The notes beneath the pieces were generated by a model. The model saw nothing but the letters and a program-made list of their open reading frames with translations, was not told where the DNA came from and made no database searches. From the NCBI GenBank assembly GCA_963933055.1, contig CAWVSY010000021.1, positions 1-56,371 on the forward strand: a DNA stretch of 56,371 bases. Reading direction: 5' to 3'. A program made the translations under genes and the position numbers. The stretch is from Oleispira sp963933055 (lineage in GTDB: Bacteria; Pseudomonadota; Gammaproteobacteria; Pseudomonadales; Oceanobacteraceae). Below are positions 27,201 through 36,012 of the stretch, piece after piece (within the stretch, counting starts at the first letter, position 1; every line of letters starts with the position of its first letter).

Positions 27201-28649
27201 CTATTTATCCGCTAGTCGTAATGGAATGAACATAGCGGCACCACGACGAATGATCTGCATAGGCACAGAGCGGCCAGTAGGCAGTGCTTTTACGATGCGG
27301 TTAAAGTCATCAACGGTACTGGTTTTTTCACCGTAAATAATGGTTACAATGTCGCCTTTAACAATACCTGCCATGGCCGCCGCGCTGCCATTATCAACAC
27401 GTTGAACCAAGACGCCATCACCATAGCTGCGCTGTTGCTGACTATTTAACGGCGCGACAACTAAGCCTAAACGGTTTTTCTGACGTTCAGGCTGTTGCGT
27501 ATTTTGACTTAACTTTAAATCATCTCCGTCAGGTAAAGCACCAATTTCTAGACGAATTGTTTTAAATTTACCATTACGCACAATGCTTAATTTTGCTTCA
27601 GTACCTGGTTTAATACGCCCAACTTTATGGGGCAAATCGCTCGATAGATTTATTTCTTGGCCATTAAATGCCGTAATAATGTCACCACTTTGCAAGCCAC
27701 CCAATTCCGCAGGACTACCCGGCACCAGCTGCGCGACCAAAGCGCCTTTGGCTTTTCTCAGACCAAAAGATTCTGCTAAGTCTTTATTCACCTCTTGAAT
27801 AACAACACCTAGCCAACCACGACTTACCTTTCCTTTTTCTTTTAGCTGCTCGGCAACATTAATCGCAACACTGATAGGAATCGCAAAAGAGACCCCCATA
27901 AATCCACCCGATCGTGTATAAATTTGCGAGTTAATACCCACAACTTCGCCTTCCAAATTAAATAATGGCCCACCCGAGTTACCTGGATTAATGGCCACAT
28001 CGGTTTGAATAAACGGCACGTAACTTTCGTTAGGTAAGCTACGTCCTTTAGCACTGACAATCCCGGCGGTTACCGAATAATCAAAGCCAAAAGGAGAACC
28101 GATGGCTAAAACCCACTCCCCAACCTTTAATTTGTCAGAGTCTCCCAACTCAACCTCTGGCAGCCCTTTTGCATCGACTTTTAATAACGCCAAATCTGAG
28201 CGTTCATCAGCCCCAATCAATTGAGCAGTGAGTTCGCGGCGATCATCTAAACGGACAATAATCTCATCGGCATCTTTAATAACATGATTATTAGTCAGAA
28301 TATAACCATCACTTGAGATAATGAAACCGGAACCTAATGAAGATTTCTCTTGTTTTGGCTGCCCTGGCTGACCTCGACCAGGGGCTTTATCAAAGCCATG
28401 AGGGCCAAAGAAGTGACGAAATAGCTCAGGCACTTCCGGAGGCAAATTATAATGCTCAGCAAGATTTGTATAATCTGTTGCGTGTTTGATGGTGGCAATA
28501 TTCACAACGGATGGTGAGGTTTCTTCCACCAGCTCAGTAAAATCGGGTAAAGAAGCATGACCGTTAATACTCACTAAACTGAGGCACAGCCAAAATATTG
28601 AATAAACCAACGGGATAGCCGTGATTGAAAAATGGCGTCTGTATTTCAT
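27201..28649 (-). CDS. mucD: Periplasmic serine endoprotease, DegP/MucD type
   Basis: This 482-residue HtrA-family protease and chaperone carries a signal peptide (residues 1-32, ending near GHA). The catalytic triad is His122 (TNNHVI), Asp152 (SDLALLKV) and Ser225 (NPGNSGGP). PDZ1 begins near GWLGVVIQEV and PDZ2 near NRLGLVVAPL. The linker around residues 85-102 is Gly/Pro/Gln-rich (PGRGQPGQPKQEK). As mucD in Pseudomonas it closes the algU operon and degrades misfolded envelope proteins. Here it follows rseC with a 71-bp gap. Confidence 0.94.
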   Translation of the reverse strand: MKYRRHFSITAIPLVYSIFWLCLSLVSINGHASLPDFTELVEETSPSVVNIATIKHATDYTNLAEHYNLPPEVPELFRHFFGPHGFDKAPGRGQPGQPKQEKSSLGSGFIISSDGYILTNNHVIKDADEIIVRLDDRRELTAQLIGADERSDLALLKVDAKGLPEVELGDSDKLKVGEWVLAIGSPFGFDYSVTAGIVSAKGRSLPNESYVPFIQTDVAINPGNSGGPLFNLEGEVVGINSQIYTRSGGFMGVSFAIPISVAINVAEQLKEKGKVSRGWLGVVIQEVNKDLAESFGLRKAKGALVAQLVPGSPAELGGLQSGDIITAFNGQEINLSSDLPHKVGRIKPGTEAKLSIVRNGKFKTIRLEIGALPDGDDLKLSQNTQQPERQKNRLGLVVAPLNSQQQRSYGDGVLVQRVDNGSAAAMAGIVKGDIVTIIYGEKTSTVDDFNRIVKALPTGRSVPMQIIRRGAAMFIPLRLADK

Positions 28650-28720
28650 AAGATAATAATCTCCTAAGTTCGTTACTTAAGTTAGTTACCTTAGGCCGCT
28701 ACCAAAGATAGCTACCCGAG

Positions 28721-29197
28721 CTAGGTATTCATTATATTTATAGGTTTTGCAATTGATTCAAAATTTGCGACAAATGGCGCGCATGTTCGAATGAACTTGG
28801 GCTGCCAATTATGTTTGTTTTTGTGCGCTCGACGACGAGCGACGATAAAACCTAATAGCATCAAGAGAACTGAAAATACAATAGATCCTAATTCTCCCAA
28901 TAACGCATGACCTAAAATGGCGCCAAGCAATAAAAAAATCAAGGGTATCCCATAAAGAGCCATTGTGCTGCGTAATATGGCCCCTTCAGGCAAGCCAACG
29001 ACCACCTGCTGACCAATGGATAAATCCACATCATGAGGTAACCATAATGAAACCTTGCGACCCAATTGATTCATGGTATGTTTACCACAACCAGCTTTGG
29101 CGCTGCAGCTACCACAGGCGCTTTGCTGAACCCCTTCAACCCAAGCGCCACCAACCTCAATAGAGGTTACAACAACCTGCTCTTCAATCATTTTCAT
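28721..29197 (-). CDS. rseC: RseC/MucC family protein
   Basis: This 158-residue inner-membrane protein of the sigma-E operon has an N-terminal domain with a Cys cluster (SACGSCSAKAGCGKH). Two membrane helices follow (about residues 78-97 and 105-121). The C-terminal tail is basic. RseC is a mild positive modulator of the envelope response and is related to RsxC-associated SoxR-reducing proteins. The first ATG (29197) follows GTGAGTA; an ATG two codons later is possible. It follows rseA directly; rseB/mucB is missing between them. Confidence 0.88.
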   Translation of the reverse strand: MKMIEEQVVVTSIEVGGAWVEGVQQSACGSCSAKAGCGKHTMNQLGRKVSLWLPHDVDLSIGQQVVVGLPEGAILRSTMALYGIPLIFLLLGAILGHALLGELGSIVFSVLLMLLGFIVARRRAHKNKHNWQPKFIRTCAPFVANFESIAKPINIMNT

Positions 29198-29266
29198 TAC
29201 TCACAATTCACTTACGCCTATAATAAGCCATTTCAGCCTGCTTGTTTATATAGACCTAAATGATCG

Positions 29267-29839
29267 CTATTTATCTTTGCTCTGAAACTCAACAACTCGG
29301 GCAAAAGGCAACTGACCATTAGTATTGTCTTGACCGTCTATATTAGGCTGCTTCAATACATATTCTTGCAATTGCTGCTGAGCGGCTTCCAGCTGCTGCT
29401 GTTCTTCTAGCGATAGCGTCGAAGCCGTTAACTCTGCCGGTGATTCAGACACGTGACTGGCCAAACCAATACCATCAGTAGGCTCAATCGACTGCACACC
29501 CAGCAAAACGGCTAAGGTTACCGACGCCGCAATCGCCACCGAGGTTAATGGCTTATACCAAGCAGGCTTCGCACTGGCCACCAAAGCGGTGTCTTTCTGC
29601 GCGGGTTCGTCATTGCTAGACGGCGCGGCAACGCCATCAAGAGCTCGGTTAATACCCTGGGTCAAATCGATACTATCAAAACTCTCTTCACGCATAAGCG
29701 ATCCCATCAGGTGATAGTTCTTCCACTTACTGCGTAATTCATCATCCTTATCGAGCTGATTCAAGATACGTCGAATTTCAAGCTCATCAGCCTCTCCATC
29801 CATCAGTGCCGATAACGATTCTGTATTTCTGTCTTTCAT
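29267..29839 (-). CDS. rseA: Anti-sigma-E factor RseA/MucA
   Basis: This 190-residue single-pass inner-membrane protein binds and silences RpoE. The cytoplasmic anti-sigma domain has ESLSALMDGEADELEIRRIL and WKNYHLMGSLMR, both typical of RseA. The membrane helix is residues 97-113 (SVAIAASVTLAVLLGVQ). The periplasmic part ends with a Gln-rich helix (EEQQQLEAAQQQLQEYVLKQ). The start is the ATG at 29839, preceded by GGAGAG; the four extra codons upstream begin with TTG. It is normally cleaved in turn by DegS and RseP when unfolded porins accumulate. Confidence 0.92.
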   Translation of the reverse strand: MKDRNTESLSALMDGEADELEIRRILNQLDKDDELRSKWKNYHLMGSLMREESFDSIDLTQGINRALDGVAAPSSNDEPAQKDTALVASAKPAWYKPLTSVAIAASVTLAVLLGVQSIEPTDGIGLASHVSESPAELTASTLSLEEQQQLEAAQQQLQEYVLKQPNIDGQDNTNGQLPFARVVEFQSKDK

Positions 29840-29899
29840 AATTCTCTCCAACTTGCTTTGGCACTACTTTTTCTAGTGACTATTCTCTCGCCACAGTTC

Positions 29900-30538
29900 T
29901 TAGGCACTGGCTTCTAGATAAGGTTGCATTTTTTGTTCAATCGATTCACGAGCGCGAAAAATGCGCGAGCGTACGGTGCCTATCGGGCAATCCATGACAT
30001 CGGCAATTTCGTCATAACTCATGCCATCAAGCTCTCGTAAAGAAATAGCAATACGCAATTCTTCAGGCAATTCGGCCATCGCCGAAAATACAATTTCTTT
30101 TAATCGATCACGCTGCAAAATTCTTTCGGGGGTCGCATTGTCGCGAAAGGCGGCTTCCTCAGAAAAATTCTCTGCATCTTCTGGATCGATGTCATGAGTC
30201 GGGGTTTTTCGTCCTCGGCTGACCAAGTAGTTTTTTGCCGTATTCACAGCAATGCGGTACAACCAAGTATAAAACTGGCTATCACCACGAAAGTTGGGTA
30301 AGGCTCGATAAGCCTTAATAAATGCTTCCTGAGCGACATCTTGGCATTCAGAATTATCATAAACAAAGCGCCCAATTAACGATAAAATTTTAGGCTGATA
30401 CTTAATGACTAATAAATCGAAAGCACGACGATCACCCTTTTGAACGCGGGATACTAATTGTTGATCGGTTTGCTGATTGTCACTCATCTGGTGATCCATA
30501 CATATTGGTTGTTGCAGCGCGTATGCCACGTTGCTCAT
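29900..30538 (-). CDS. rpoE: RNA polymerase sigma factor RpoE/AlgU
   Basis: This 212-residue ECF sigma factor of the envelope-stress response has region 2 with DLLVIKYQPKILSLIGRFV and DVAQEAFIKAYRAL, and region 4 with the helix-turn-helix MSYDEIADVMDCPIGTVRSRIFRARE. Sequence is close to E. coli RpoE and Pseudomonas AlgU. The first ATG has a strong AGGAG about 8 bases upstream, so I keep it. It adds 17 residues before the usual MSDNQQTDQQLV start at 30487, which remains possible. A sigma-E promoter lies directly upstream. Confidence 0.95.
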   Translation of the reverse strand: MSNVAYALQQPICMDHQMSDNQQTDQQLVSRVQKGDRRAFDLLVIKYQPKILSLIGRFVYDNSECQDVAQEAFIKAYRALPNFRGDSQFYTWLYRIAVNTAKNYLVSRGRKTPTHDIDPEDAENFSEEAAFRDNATPERILQRDRLKEIVFSAMAELPEELRIAISLRELDGMSYDEIADVMDCPIGTVRSRIFRARESIEQKMQPYLEASA

Positions 30539-30578
30539 AGCTCTCTCTCCTAAATACTAGGCATCACCCAATAGTTAA

Positions 30579-30606
30579 ATAGAGTCGAGCAGTTCATTAA
30601 AGTTCC
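30579..30606 (-). promoter_or_regulatory. Sigma-E-type promoter of rpoE (autoregulation)
   Basis: Read on the reverse strand: -35 GGAACTT (30606-30600), a 16-bp spacer and -10 TCTAT (30583-30579), close to the GGAACTT-N16-TCTRA sigma-E consensus. It is placed 40 bp before the rpoE ATG. Confidence 0.75.
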
Positions 30607-30738
30607 AAACTATCTCATACAAGTGCATAAAAGGCATTATCACTGCCATTTTTTACCTCATTACATTATAGTGCGGTGCACACAGTAATGCGTTTTTACA
30701 GCAAACATTCACGAAAATCATGGCGATGAACAAGAATA

Positions 30739-32349
30739 ATGAGTCGTAAACATACATTTGATGTCTTAATCGTAGGTAGCGGTGCCGCAGGTTTAACCTT
30801 AGGTCTTTCGTTGCCAGAACACTTAACTGCCGCCATTGTAAGCAAAGATAGCCTGGATGCAGGCTCTACTCGCTGGGCTCAAGGTGGCGTCGCGGCCGTT
30901 TTAGATAAAGACGACTCTGTTGAGGCTCACGTCAGTGATACCCTTGTGGCGGGAGCAGGCTTGTGCCATGAACCCAGTGTGCGACATACCGTTGAGCAGA
31001 GTACCGCCGCGATTCAGTGGTTGATCGATTTAGGCGTGCCGTTTGATCATGGTGAGAATGGTGAAGATTTCCACCTCACTCGCGAAGGCGGACACAGTGT
31101 TCGCCGTATTATTCACGCGGCTGATGCAACCGGCGTTGCTATTTCTGATACCCTGCAAAAAGCAGCCAAAGCTAAAAAGAATCTGCATTTATTATCCGAC
31201 TATATTGCGGTTGATTTAATCACAGGCGAAAAGCTCGGCCAAAAAGAGCAAGGTTGTTTTGGCGCGTATTTTTTAAACAAAGCCACCGGAGAAGTTGAGG
31301 TTATTACGGCCAGCTCTGTGGTATTGGCGACCGGCGGTGCCAGTAAAGCCTATCTTTATACCAGCAACCCTGATGGTGCATCGGGTGATGGTATTGCCAT
31401 GGCATGGCGCGCAGGTTGTCGTGTTGCGAATATGGAGTTCAATCAATTCCACCCGACTTGTTTGTATCACCCTCAAGCGAAATCGTTTTTAATTACAGAG
31501 GCGGTGCGCGGCGAAGGTGGTCATCTACTCTTGCCCAACGGCAAGCGCTTTATGCATAAGTTCGATAAGCGTGGCGAGCTTGCGCCTCGCGATATCGTTG
31601 CCCGTGCGATTGACCACGAGATGAAACGCTTAGGTGCAGATTGCCTTTACTTGGATATTAGCCATAAAGATAAAGATTTTATCATTGCGCATTTCCCAAC
31701 AATTTATGAGCGCTGTTTAGAGCTTGGCATTGATATCACTAAGAACCCTATTCCCGTTGTTCCTGCCGCGCATTATACCTGCGGCGGCGTAGTGACCGAT
31801 TTAGAGGGGCGAACAGATATCCCAGGTTTATACGCCATTGGTGAGACGGCACATACGGGGCTCCATGGTGCGAATCGCTTAGCCAGCAATTCTTTATTAG
31901 AGTGTTTGGTTTTTGCCCGCCAAGCGGCGGCGGATATTGCTAATAAAATTTCTGCTGGAGCTGAATTACCTGAAATTCCGGCTTGGGATGATTCACAAGT
32001 AACCGACTCTGATGAGGCTGTTGTCATCGCTCACAACTGGGATGAGCTGCGCCGCTTTATGTGGGATTACGTCGGCATTGTGCGCACAACTAAACGCTTA
32101 GTGCGTGCTAAGCACAGAGTCACGTTATTGCGCGAAGAAATTCAAGAATTCTACGGCAATTATCGAGTAGGCAATGATTTGTTAGAACTGCGCAATTTGG
32201 TGGATGTCGCTGACGTGATTATTCGCTCGGCGCTTCTGCGTAAAGAAAGCCGGGGTTTACACTATTCACTGGATTACCCTGAAGCCTTACCGCGAGCTTT
32301 TGATACCGTACTAACACCAAAATATTTGAAAGAATTAGGAGAGCTCTAG
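30739..32349 (+). CDS. nadB: L-aspartate oxidase
   Basis: This 536-residue FAD enzyme oxidises aspartate to iminoaspartate, the first step of de novo NAD synthesis. The dinucleotide-binding motif is VGSGAAGLTLGL near residue 12. The SxRWAQGGVAAV loop follows near 43. HTGLHGANRLASNSLLECLVF near 374 is the family hallmark. The C-terminal helical domain ends at the terminator. It is divergent from rpoE, as in E. coli and Pseudomonas. Confidence 0.96.
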   Translation: MSRKHTFDVLIVGSGAAGLTLGLSLPEHLTAAIVSKDSLDAGSTRWAQGGVAAVLDKDDSVEAHVSDTLVAGAGLCHEPSVRHTVEQSTAAIQWLIDLGVPFDHGENGEDFHLTREGGHSVRRIIHAADATGVAISDTLQKAAKAKKNLHLLSDYIAVDLITGEKLGQKEQGCFGAYFLNKATGEVEVITASSVVLATGGASKAYLYTSNPDGASGDGIAMAWRAGCRVANMEFNQFHPTCLYHPQAKSFLITEAVRGEGGHLLLPNGKRFMHKFDKRGELAPRDIVARAIDHEMKRLGADCLYLDISHKDKDFIIAHFPTIYERCLELGIDITKNPIPVVPAAHYTCGGVVTDLEGRTDIPGLYAIGETAHTGLHGANRLASNSLLECLVFARQAAADIANKISAGAELPEIPAWDDSQVTDSDEAVVIAHNWDELRRFMWDYVGIVRTTKRLVRAKHRVTLLREEIQEFYGNYRVGNDLLELRNLVDVADVIIRSALLRKESRGLHYSLDYPEALPRAFDTVLTPKYLKELGEL

Positions 32350-32361
32350 CGCTCTCTTTTT
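32338..32361 (+). terminator. Intrinsic terminator overlapping the nadB stop
   Basis: GAGAGC/GCTCTC stem (32339-32344, 32351-32356) followed by T5. The upstream arm lies within the last nadB codons. Confidence 0.55.
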
Positions 32362-32431
32362 CTAAATAGCCATACTGCCATTCTGCCTTAGGTAATTCTT
32401 GCTTGGGAGGCAGCCAGTACATCCTTGTATA

Positions 32432-32893
32432 TTAGCGACTGCGTAACATCCGTTTCAAGCGCTGAAAGTCTTTAGGGTCTTCTACACTATCGCGAGCAAT
32501 CACCACAGCACGGCCAAACTGCCAAGGCCAGCGTGCAAAATCAAGCGCTACCCACTCGGCCCAAACTCGGCTATGAGCATACAATTCAGCATACGTTTTC
32601 TCACCAGAACGGCGTTGATACCACCAGCAAGCATCACTTATATTGCCATCAGAATCGCTCAAACCACCATCACAACCAATACGAATAATACTGCGCGAAC
32701 TCGTGAGCAGAACCTTAGATCGAAGTTCCATTACCGTCCCCACAAAAATAACCGCCGCTAAAAACAACTTATGCAGAGGATAAAGAGGGATTAGCCACAA
32801 CAGGGCCGTGGAAATTAAGACAAAGCAGACACTGATAAAGAGTAAACGCCGAGACGGCTGAAGAAATAGATCAAGAGGTCGATTCTCATCCAT
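32432..32893 (-). CDS. ygfX: YgfX/CptA family membrane protein
   Basis: This 153-residue protein has two closely spaced membrane helices (residues 17-36 and 40-56), followed by a soluble domain rich in Trp and Arg (DACWWYQRRSGEK, ALDFARWPWQFGRAVV). This layout and the position after sdhE identify it as the YgfX/CptA family. In E. coli it was reported as a toxin acting on FtsZ and MreB, with SdhE/CptB as antagonist, but that pairing is disputed. It is probably cotranscribed with sdhE (54-bp gap). Confidence 0.82.
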   Translation of the reverse strand: MDENRPLDLFLQPSRRLLFISVCFVLISTALLWLIPLYPLHKLFLAAVIFVGTVMELRSKVLLTSSRSIIRIGCDGGLSDSDGNISDACWWYQRRSGEKTYAELYAHSRVWAEWVALDFARWPWQFGRAVVIARDSVEDPKDFQRLKRMLRSR

Positions 32894-32947
32894 GAGACGG
32901 CCAACTCCTGTAACAAATATGCAAAACGGGGATACCCCAAAAGCGGT

Positions 32948-33205
32948 TTAGATTTTAATTAATCCAGCCTTCAAAATTTTATCGACCATATAAGCATGGT
33001 TCGGGTCTTCTGCAATACTGTGCTGCATAAACCAAGAAAATAATTCTGGATCTTCACACGCAATCAAATCAACAAATTTAGCCTGATCTTCAGGGCTTAA
33101 CGTTAAATAAGCGTCGCGACCGTAAGGTAATAACAAAACATCCAGTTCTAACATTCCACGGCGGCAGTGCCACATCACGCGCTTATGCTCGAGATTCTCA
33201 CTCAC
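32948..33205 (-). CDS. sdhE: Succinate dehydrogenase assembly factor SdhE
   Basis: This 85-residue protein promotes covalent attachment of FAD to SdhA (and FrdA). The RGxxE flavinylation motif is present as RRGMLELD. MWHCRRGM and the acidic C-terminal helix (EDPELFSWFMQHSIAEDP) are typical. The start is GTG 33205, which has GGGAGAG at good spacing and gives the usual length. The longer open frame to 33256 adds unconserved residues. It is divergent from ygfZ, a conserved pairing. Confidence 0.92.
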   Translation of the reverse strand: MSENLEHKRVMWHCRRGMLELDVLLLPYGRDAYLTLSPEDQAKFVDLIACEDPELFSWFMQHSIAEDPNHAYMVDKILKAGLIKI

Positions 33206-33322
33206 GTTTACTCTCCCAAAATTTGATTGACGCATTATACATAAGCCCAAGCACAAGACACAGTAAGGATTTATCGAGTAAAATGAAATTTACTTGCATT
33301 AAAGCAATATTAGGACAAAAAA

Positions 33323-34294
33323 ATGGTTTCACGCAGCATACTCGAACAACTTGGTGATTACGATATTTGGGGTGATTACCAACCTAATACGGCATCGCCA
33401 GCGACGACGAATGCCCACCAAGCAACAGCAGATAACGTTAAAACTTGCTGGTTAAATCAATTTAGCGCCTTAAAAATTTATGGCCCCGATGCCGAGCGTT
33501 TTTTACAAGGCCAATTAACCTGCAACTTGAACGACGTCAATAAAGGCGGTAGCCATTACGGTGCTTGCTGCAGTGCAAAAGGCCGTGTCGTAGCAAACTT
33601 TCACATGAGTTTTGATGGCGAAGTTTATTGGTTGGTCCTGCCAAGCAAAAGTGCTGAAATTTTGGACAAACACCTGCAAAAATATAAAGTCTTCTTTAAA
33701 GCGACAATAGAAAATTGTAGGCAAAGTCATTTGGTAATGGGGCAATGGCAAACAATACCAGAAACTCAAATCAAACAAGGCCATTGCTTTATTATTTCAA
33801 ATCATCGCCAAATCGTGATTATTCCTGCTGAAGAATCGCAAACAGATGCTTTAGACGATAATGCCATAACCCTTGTACCAACACTTGAATGGCAACTCGA
33901 CAATATCAAAGAGGGAATTTATTTTGTCGATAATGACCAACATGAACAATGGATTCCACAACACATTAACTGGCACAGACTAGAGGGCATTAGCTTCAAT
34001 AAAGGTTGCTATACCGGGCAAGAAATCATTGCTCGATTACAATATTTAGGAAAAGCAAAAAAAGCACTCTACCATTATAGCGCGACTTCTTTAGAGACCG
34101 CCCCAATAGCAAACAATGGTCAAATCTTCGATAAAGAAGGTAAAAATCAAGGAGAAATCCTATTGCAAAGAAACGGTGAAATACTGGCCGTACTTAATGG
34201 TGAAAACCCAGACTCGTGCTTGTATTTAACGGATTCACAAGAATTTCCTCTCACCTTACAGAACCTGCCCTATACTGATAAAAAGGATGCATAG
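33323..34294 (+). CDS. ygfZ: Folate-binding Fe/S cluster repair protein YgfZ
   Basis: This 323-residue protein is related to the T-protein of glycine cleavage. It is needed for activity of some iron-sulfur enzymes such as MiaB. The signature KGCYTGQE with essential Cys229 is intact (NKGCYTGQEIIARLQYLGK). The N-terminal part includes LKIYGPDAERFLQGQLT, as in GcvT relatives. The gene is followed 17 bp later by two HDOD genes, so it may head an operon. Its divergence from sdhE-ygfX matches enterics. Confidence 0.93.
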   Translation: MVSRSILEQLGDYDIWGDYQPNTASPATTNAHQATADNVKTCWLNQFSALKIYGPDAERFLQGQLTCNLNDVNKGGSHYGACCSAKGRVVANFHMSFDGEVYWLVLPSKSAEILDKHLQKYKVFFKATIENCRQSHLVMGQWQTIPETQIKQGHCFIISNHRQIVIIPAEESQTDALDDNAITLVPTLEWQLDNIKEGIYFVDNDQHEQWIPQHINWHRLEGISFNKGCYTGQEIIARLQYLGKAKKALYHYSATSLETAPIANNGQIFDKEGKNQGEILLQRNGEILAVLNGENPDSCLYLTDSQEFPLTLQNLPYTDKKDA

Positions 34295-34311
34295 AAAGGT
34301 TCAAAAAACTG

Positions 34312-35154
34312 ATGACAACCCCCCTCGTCAAACAGATAAAACAAGATATTATTCAAGCCCTTGAAAAGGATGAGCTCGTATTACCAACCTTACCTGAAGT
34401 GGCTTTACAAGTACGTGAGGTAGCAGAAGATGTTACCTCATCCATTACAGATTTAACCACCGTACTGAGCCGTGATGCGGCCTTGAGTGCGCGCATGATT
34501 AAAGTCGCTAATAGCCCTCTTATTCGAGCGTCGGTACTGGTATCAGACTTAACCACAGCCGTTTCTCGTCTGGGTATCGACCTCACCAGCAACCTTGCAA
34601 TGGGCCTAGCCATGGAGCAAATGTTTCAAGCAACCAGCGATGTTGTTGATAATCATATGCGAGCATGTTGGTCTAAAAGCATAGAAATAGCCGCTATTTG
34701 CCAAGTGCTTGCGCGTCACTTTACCACCTTACAGCCAGATCAAGCCTTGCTTGCAGGGTTGGTTCATCAAATTGGTAAACTTCCTATTCTGTCATTTGCC
34801 GAAGAGAATGAAAGCTTACTGAATGACTCATTTGCCTTAGGCAAAGTTCTCAATGTATTACACCCATCTCTAGGTAGCTATATTTTAAAAATGTGGGATT
34901 TTCCGCAGGAGCTGGTCGCCGTACCTAAGAATTATTTACTCTTTCAGCGCGACATTGCGAAAGTTGATTACGCTGACATTGTGCAAGTAGCAACACTGCA
35001 GAGCTACATAGGCACAGACCATCCTTATACAAAGCTAGACTGGACCACCATACCGTCTTTTGAGCGCCTAGGTTTAGATCCAACAACCTTAATTACCGAC
35101 ATGGAAGCCGTTAATGAAGAAATACAAGAAACTCAAGGGGCTTTGGGAGGTTAA
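34312..35154 (+). CDS. HDOD domain protein (first of tandem pair)
   Basis: This 280-residue protein consists mainly of one HDOD domain (residues 20-215), starting near LPTLPEVALQVREV. HDOD domains are HD-related folds without nuclease or phosphodiesterase residues. Here the HD position reads LVHQIGK, so no metal site is expected. Such proteins occur in signalling and motility networks and are thought to be protein-binding modules. The next gene, 3 bp downstream, encodes a paralogue. Specific function is unknown. Confidence 0.85.
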   Translation: MTTPLVKQIKQDIIQALEKDELVLPTLPEVALQVREVAEDVTSSITDLTTVLSRDAALSARMIKVANSPLIRASVLVSDLTTAVSRLGIDLTSNLAMGLAMEQMFQATSDVVDNHMRACWSKSIEIAAICQVLARHFTTLQPDQALLAGLVHQIGKLPILSFAEENESLLNDSFALGKVLNVLHPSLGSYILKMWDFPQELVAVPKNYLLFQRDIAKVDYADIVQVATLQSYIGTDHPYTKLDWTTIPSFERLGLDPTTLITDMEAVNEEIQETQGALGG

Positions 35155-35157
35155 GCA

Positions 35158-35973
35158 ATGAAATCACTAGCAGAAGATATTATGCGTGCGGTTGAAAATA
35201 ACAGCCTAATTCTACCGACCCTTCCCGAAATCGCGCTGCGCATCCGAAAATGCGAGCTCGACCCCAACTTAGATACCATTGCTTTAGCGCGTATTATCGA
35301 ACAAGACCCTGCGACAACAGCACAACTGCTTCGCATCGCCAATAGCCCCTTAGTAAGACGCGAAGTCAAAGTGGCTGATTTAAGTAAAGCTATCAGCTTA
35401 TTAGGCATGAATTACTGCGCAAAAGTTGCCATTAGCTATTCAACACGCCAACTTTTTAATAGTAAAAATGCCTCCTCTGAAAGCAAAATGCGCGAAATCT
35501 GGCTGCATAGTTTGAATGTTGCTTGCCATTGTTATGTACTTGCAAGTAAAGCCAAGTTAGTACCAGAGGAAGCGTTTTTAGCAGGACTTTTACATAAAAT
35601 AGGGGCACTCCCCATTATCGCCATGAGCGATCAAAAACGCAGCTATACATTAGAAGATCTCAATAAAACGATTGATGAAATCCACCCAATGCTGGGTGAA
35701 AATATCTTAACGCACTGGCAATTCCCAAGGTCTATCGCAGATGTACCACAAAATTATCTCGATGCAGGCCGCTATGTGAACAAGGTTGATTTGTGCGACA
35801 TTGTTAGCATTGCCAACAATCATGTATGCCGCGTAGAAGACTTTGTTCCTTGGGAAGATACCAGCTCGTTAGAACGCATGGGATGGCATAGTTCGAACGT
35901 CGAAAGTGAATTTAACAATCTCAGTATGGAAATCCAAATCGCCCATGATGTTTTTGAATTTAGAGCGACTTAG
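35158..35973 (+). CDS. HDOD domain protein (second of tandem pair)
   Basis: This 271-residue paralogue of the preceding protein shares the LPTLPEIALRIRK entry and the RIANSPLVRREVKVADLSKAI helix with clear similarity. The HD position is LLHKIGAL, again without a metal pair. The pair has diverged widely outside these segments, so the duplication is old. The last codons (RAT stop) lie in a 20-bp tandem repeat that continues into the opposite-strand hydrolase gene. Confidence 0.85.
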   Translation: MKSLAEDIMRAVENNSLILPTLPEIALRIRKCELDPNLDTIALARIIEQDPATTAQLLRIANSPLVRREVKVADLSKAISLLGMNYCAKVAISYSTRQLFNSKNASSESKMREIWLHSLNVACHCYVLASKAKLVPEEAFLAGLLHKIGALPIIAMSDQKRSYTLEDLNKTIDEIHPMLGENILTHWQFPRSIADVPQNYLDAGRYVNKVDLCDIVSIANNHVCRVEDFVPWEDTSSLERMGWHSSNVESEFNNLSMEIQIAHDVFEFRAT

Positions 35974-36012
35974 ACTTTATTAGAGCGACTTAGACTGTAT
36001 TAGAGCGACTTA
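35961..36012. repeat. 20-bp tandem repeat joining two convergent stop codons
   Basis: The unit TAGAGCGACTTAGACTTTAT (35961-35980) repeats at 35981-36000 with one change (T to G at the sixteenth... TTTAT to TGTAT portion) and partially at 36001-36012. The stop of the HDOD gene (35971-35973) and that of the hydrolase (36000-36002) both lie inside it. Confidence 0.9.

Noticed and set aside
32432..33205. Calling ygfX-sdhE a new toxin-antitoxin pair
   Set aside because: These are well-known families, and SdhE has an established flavinylation role; the toxin claim is disputed.
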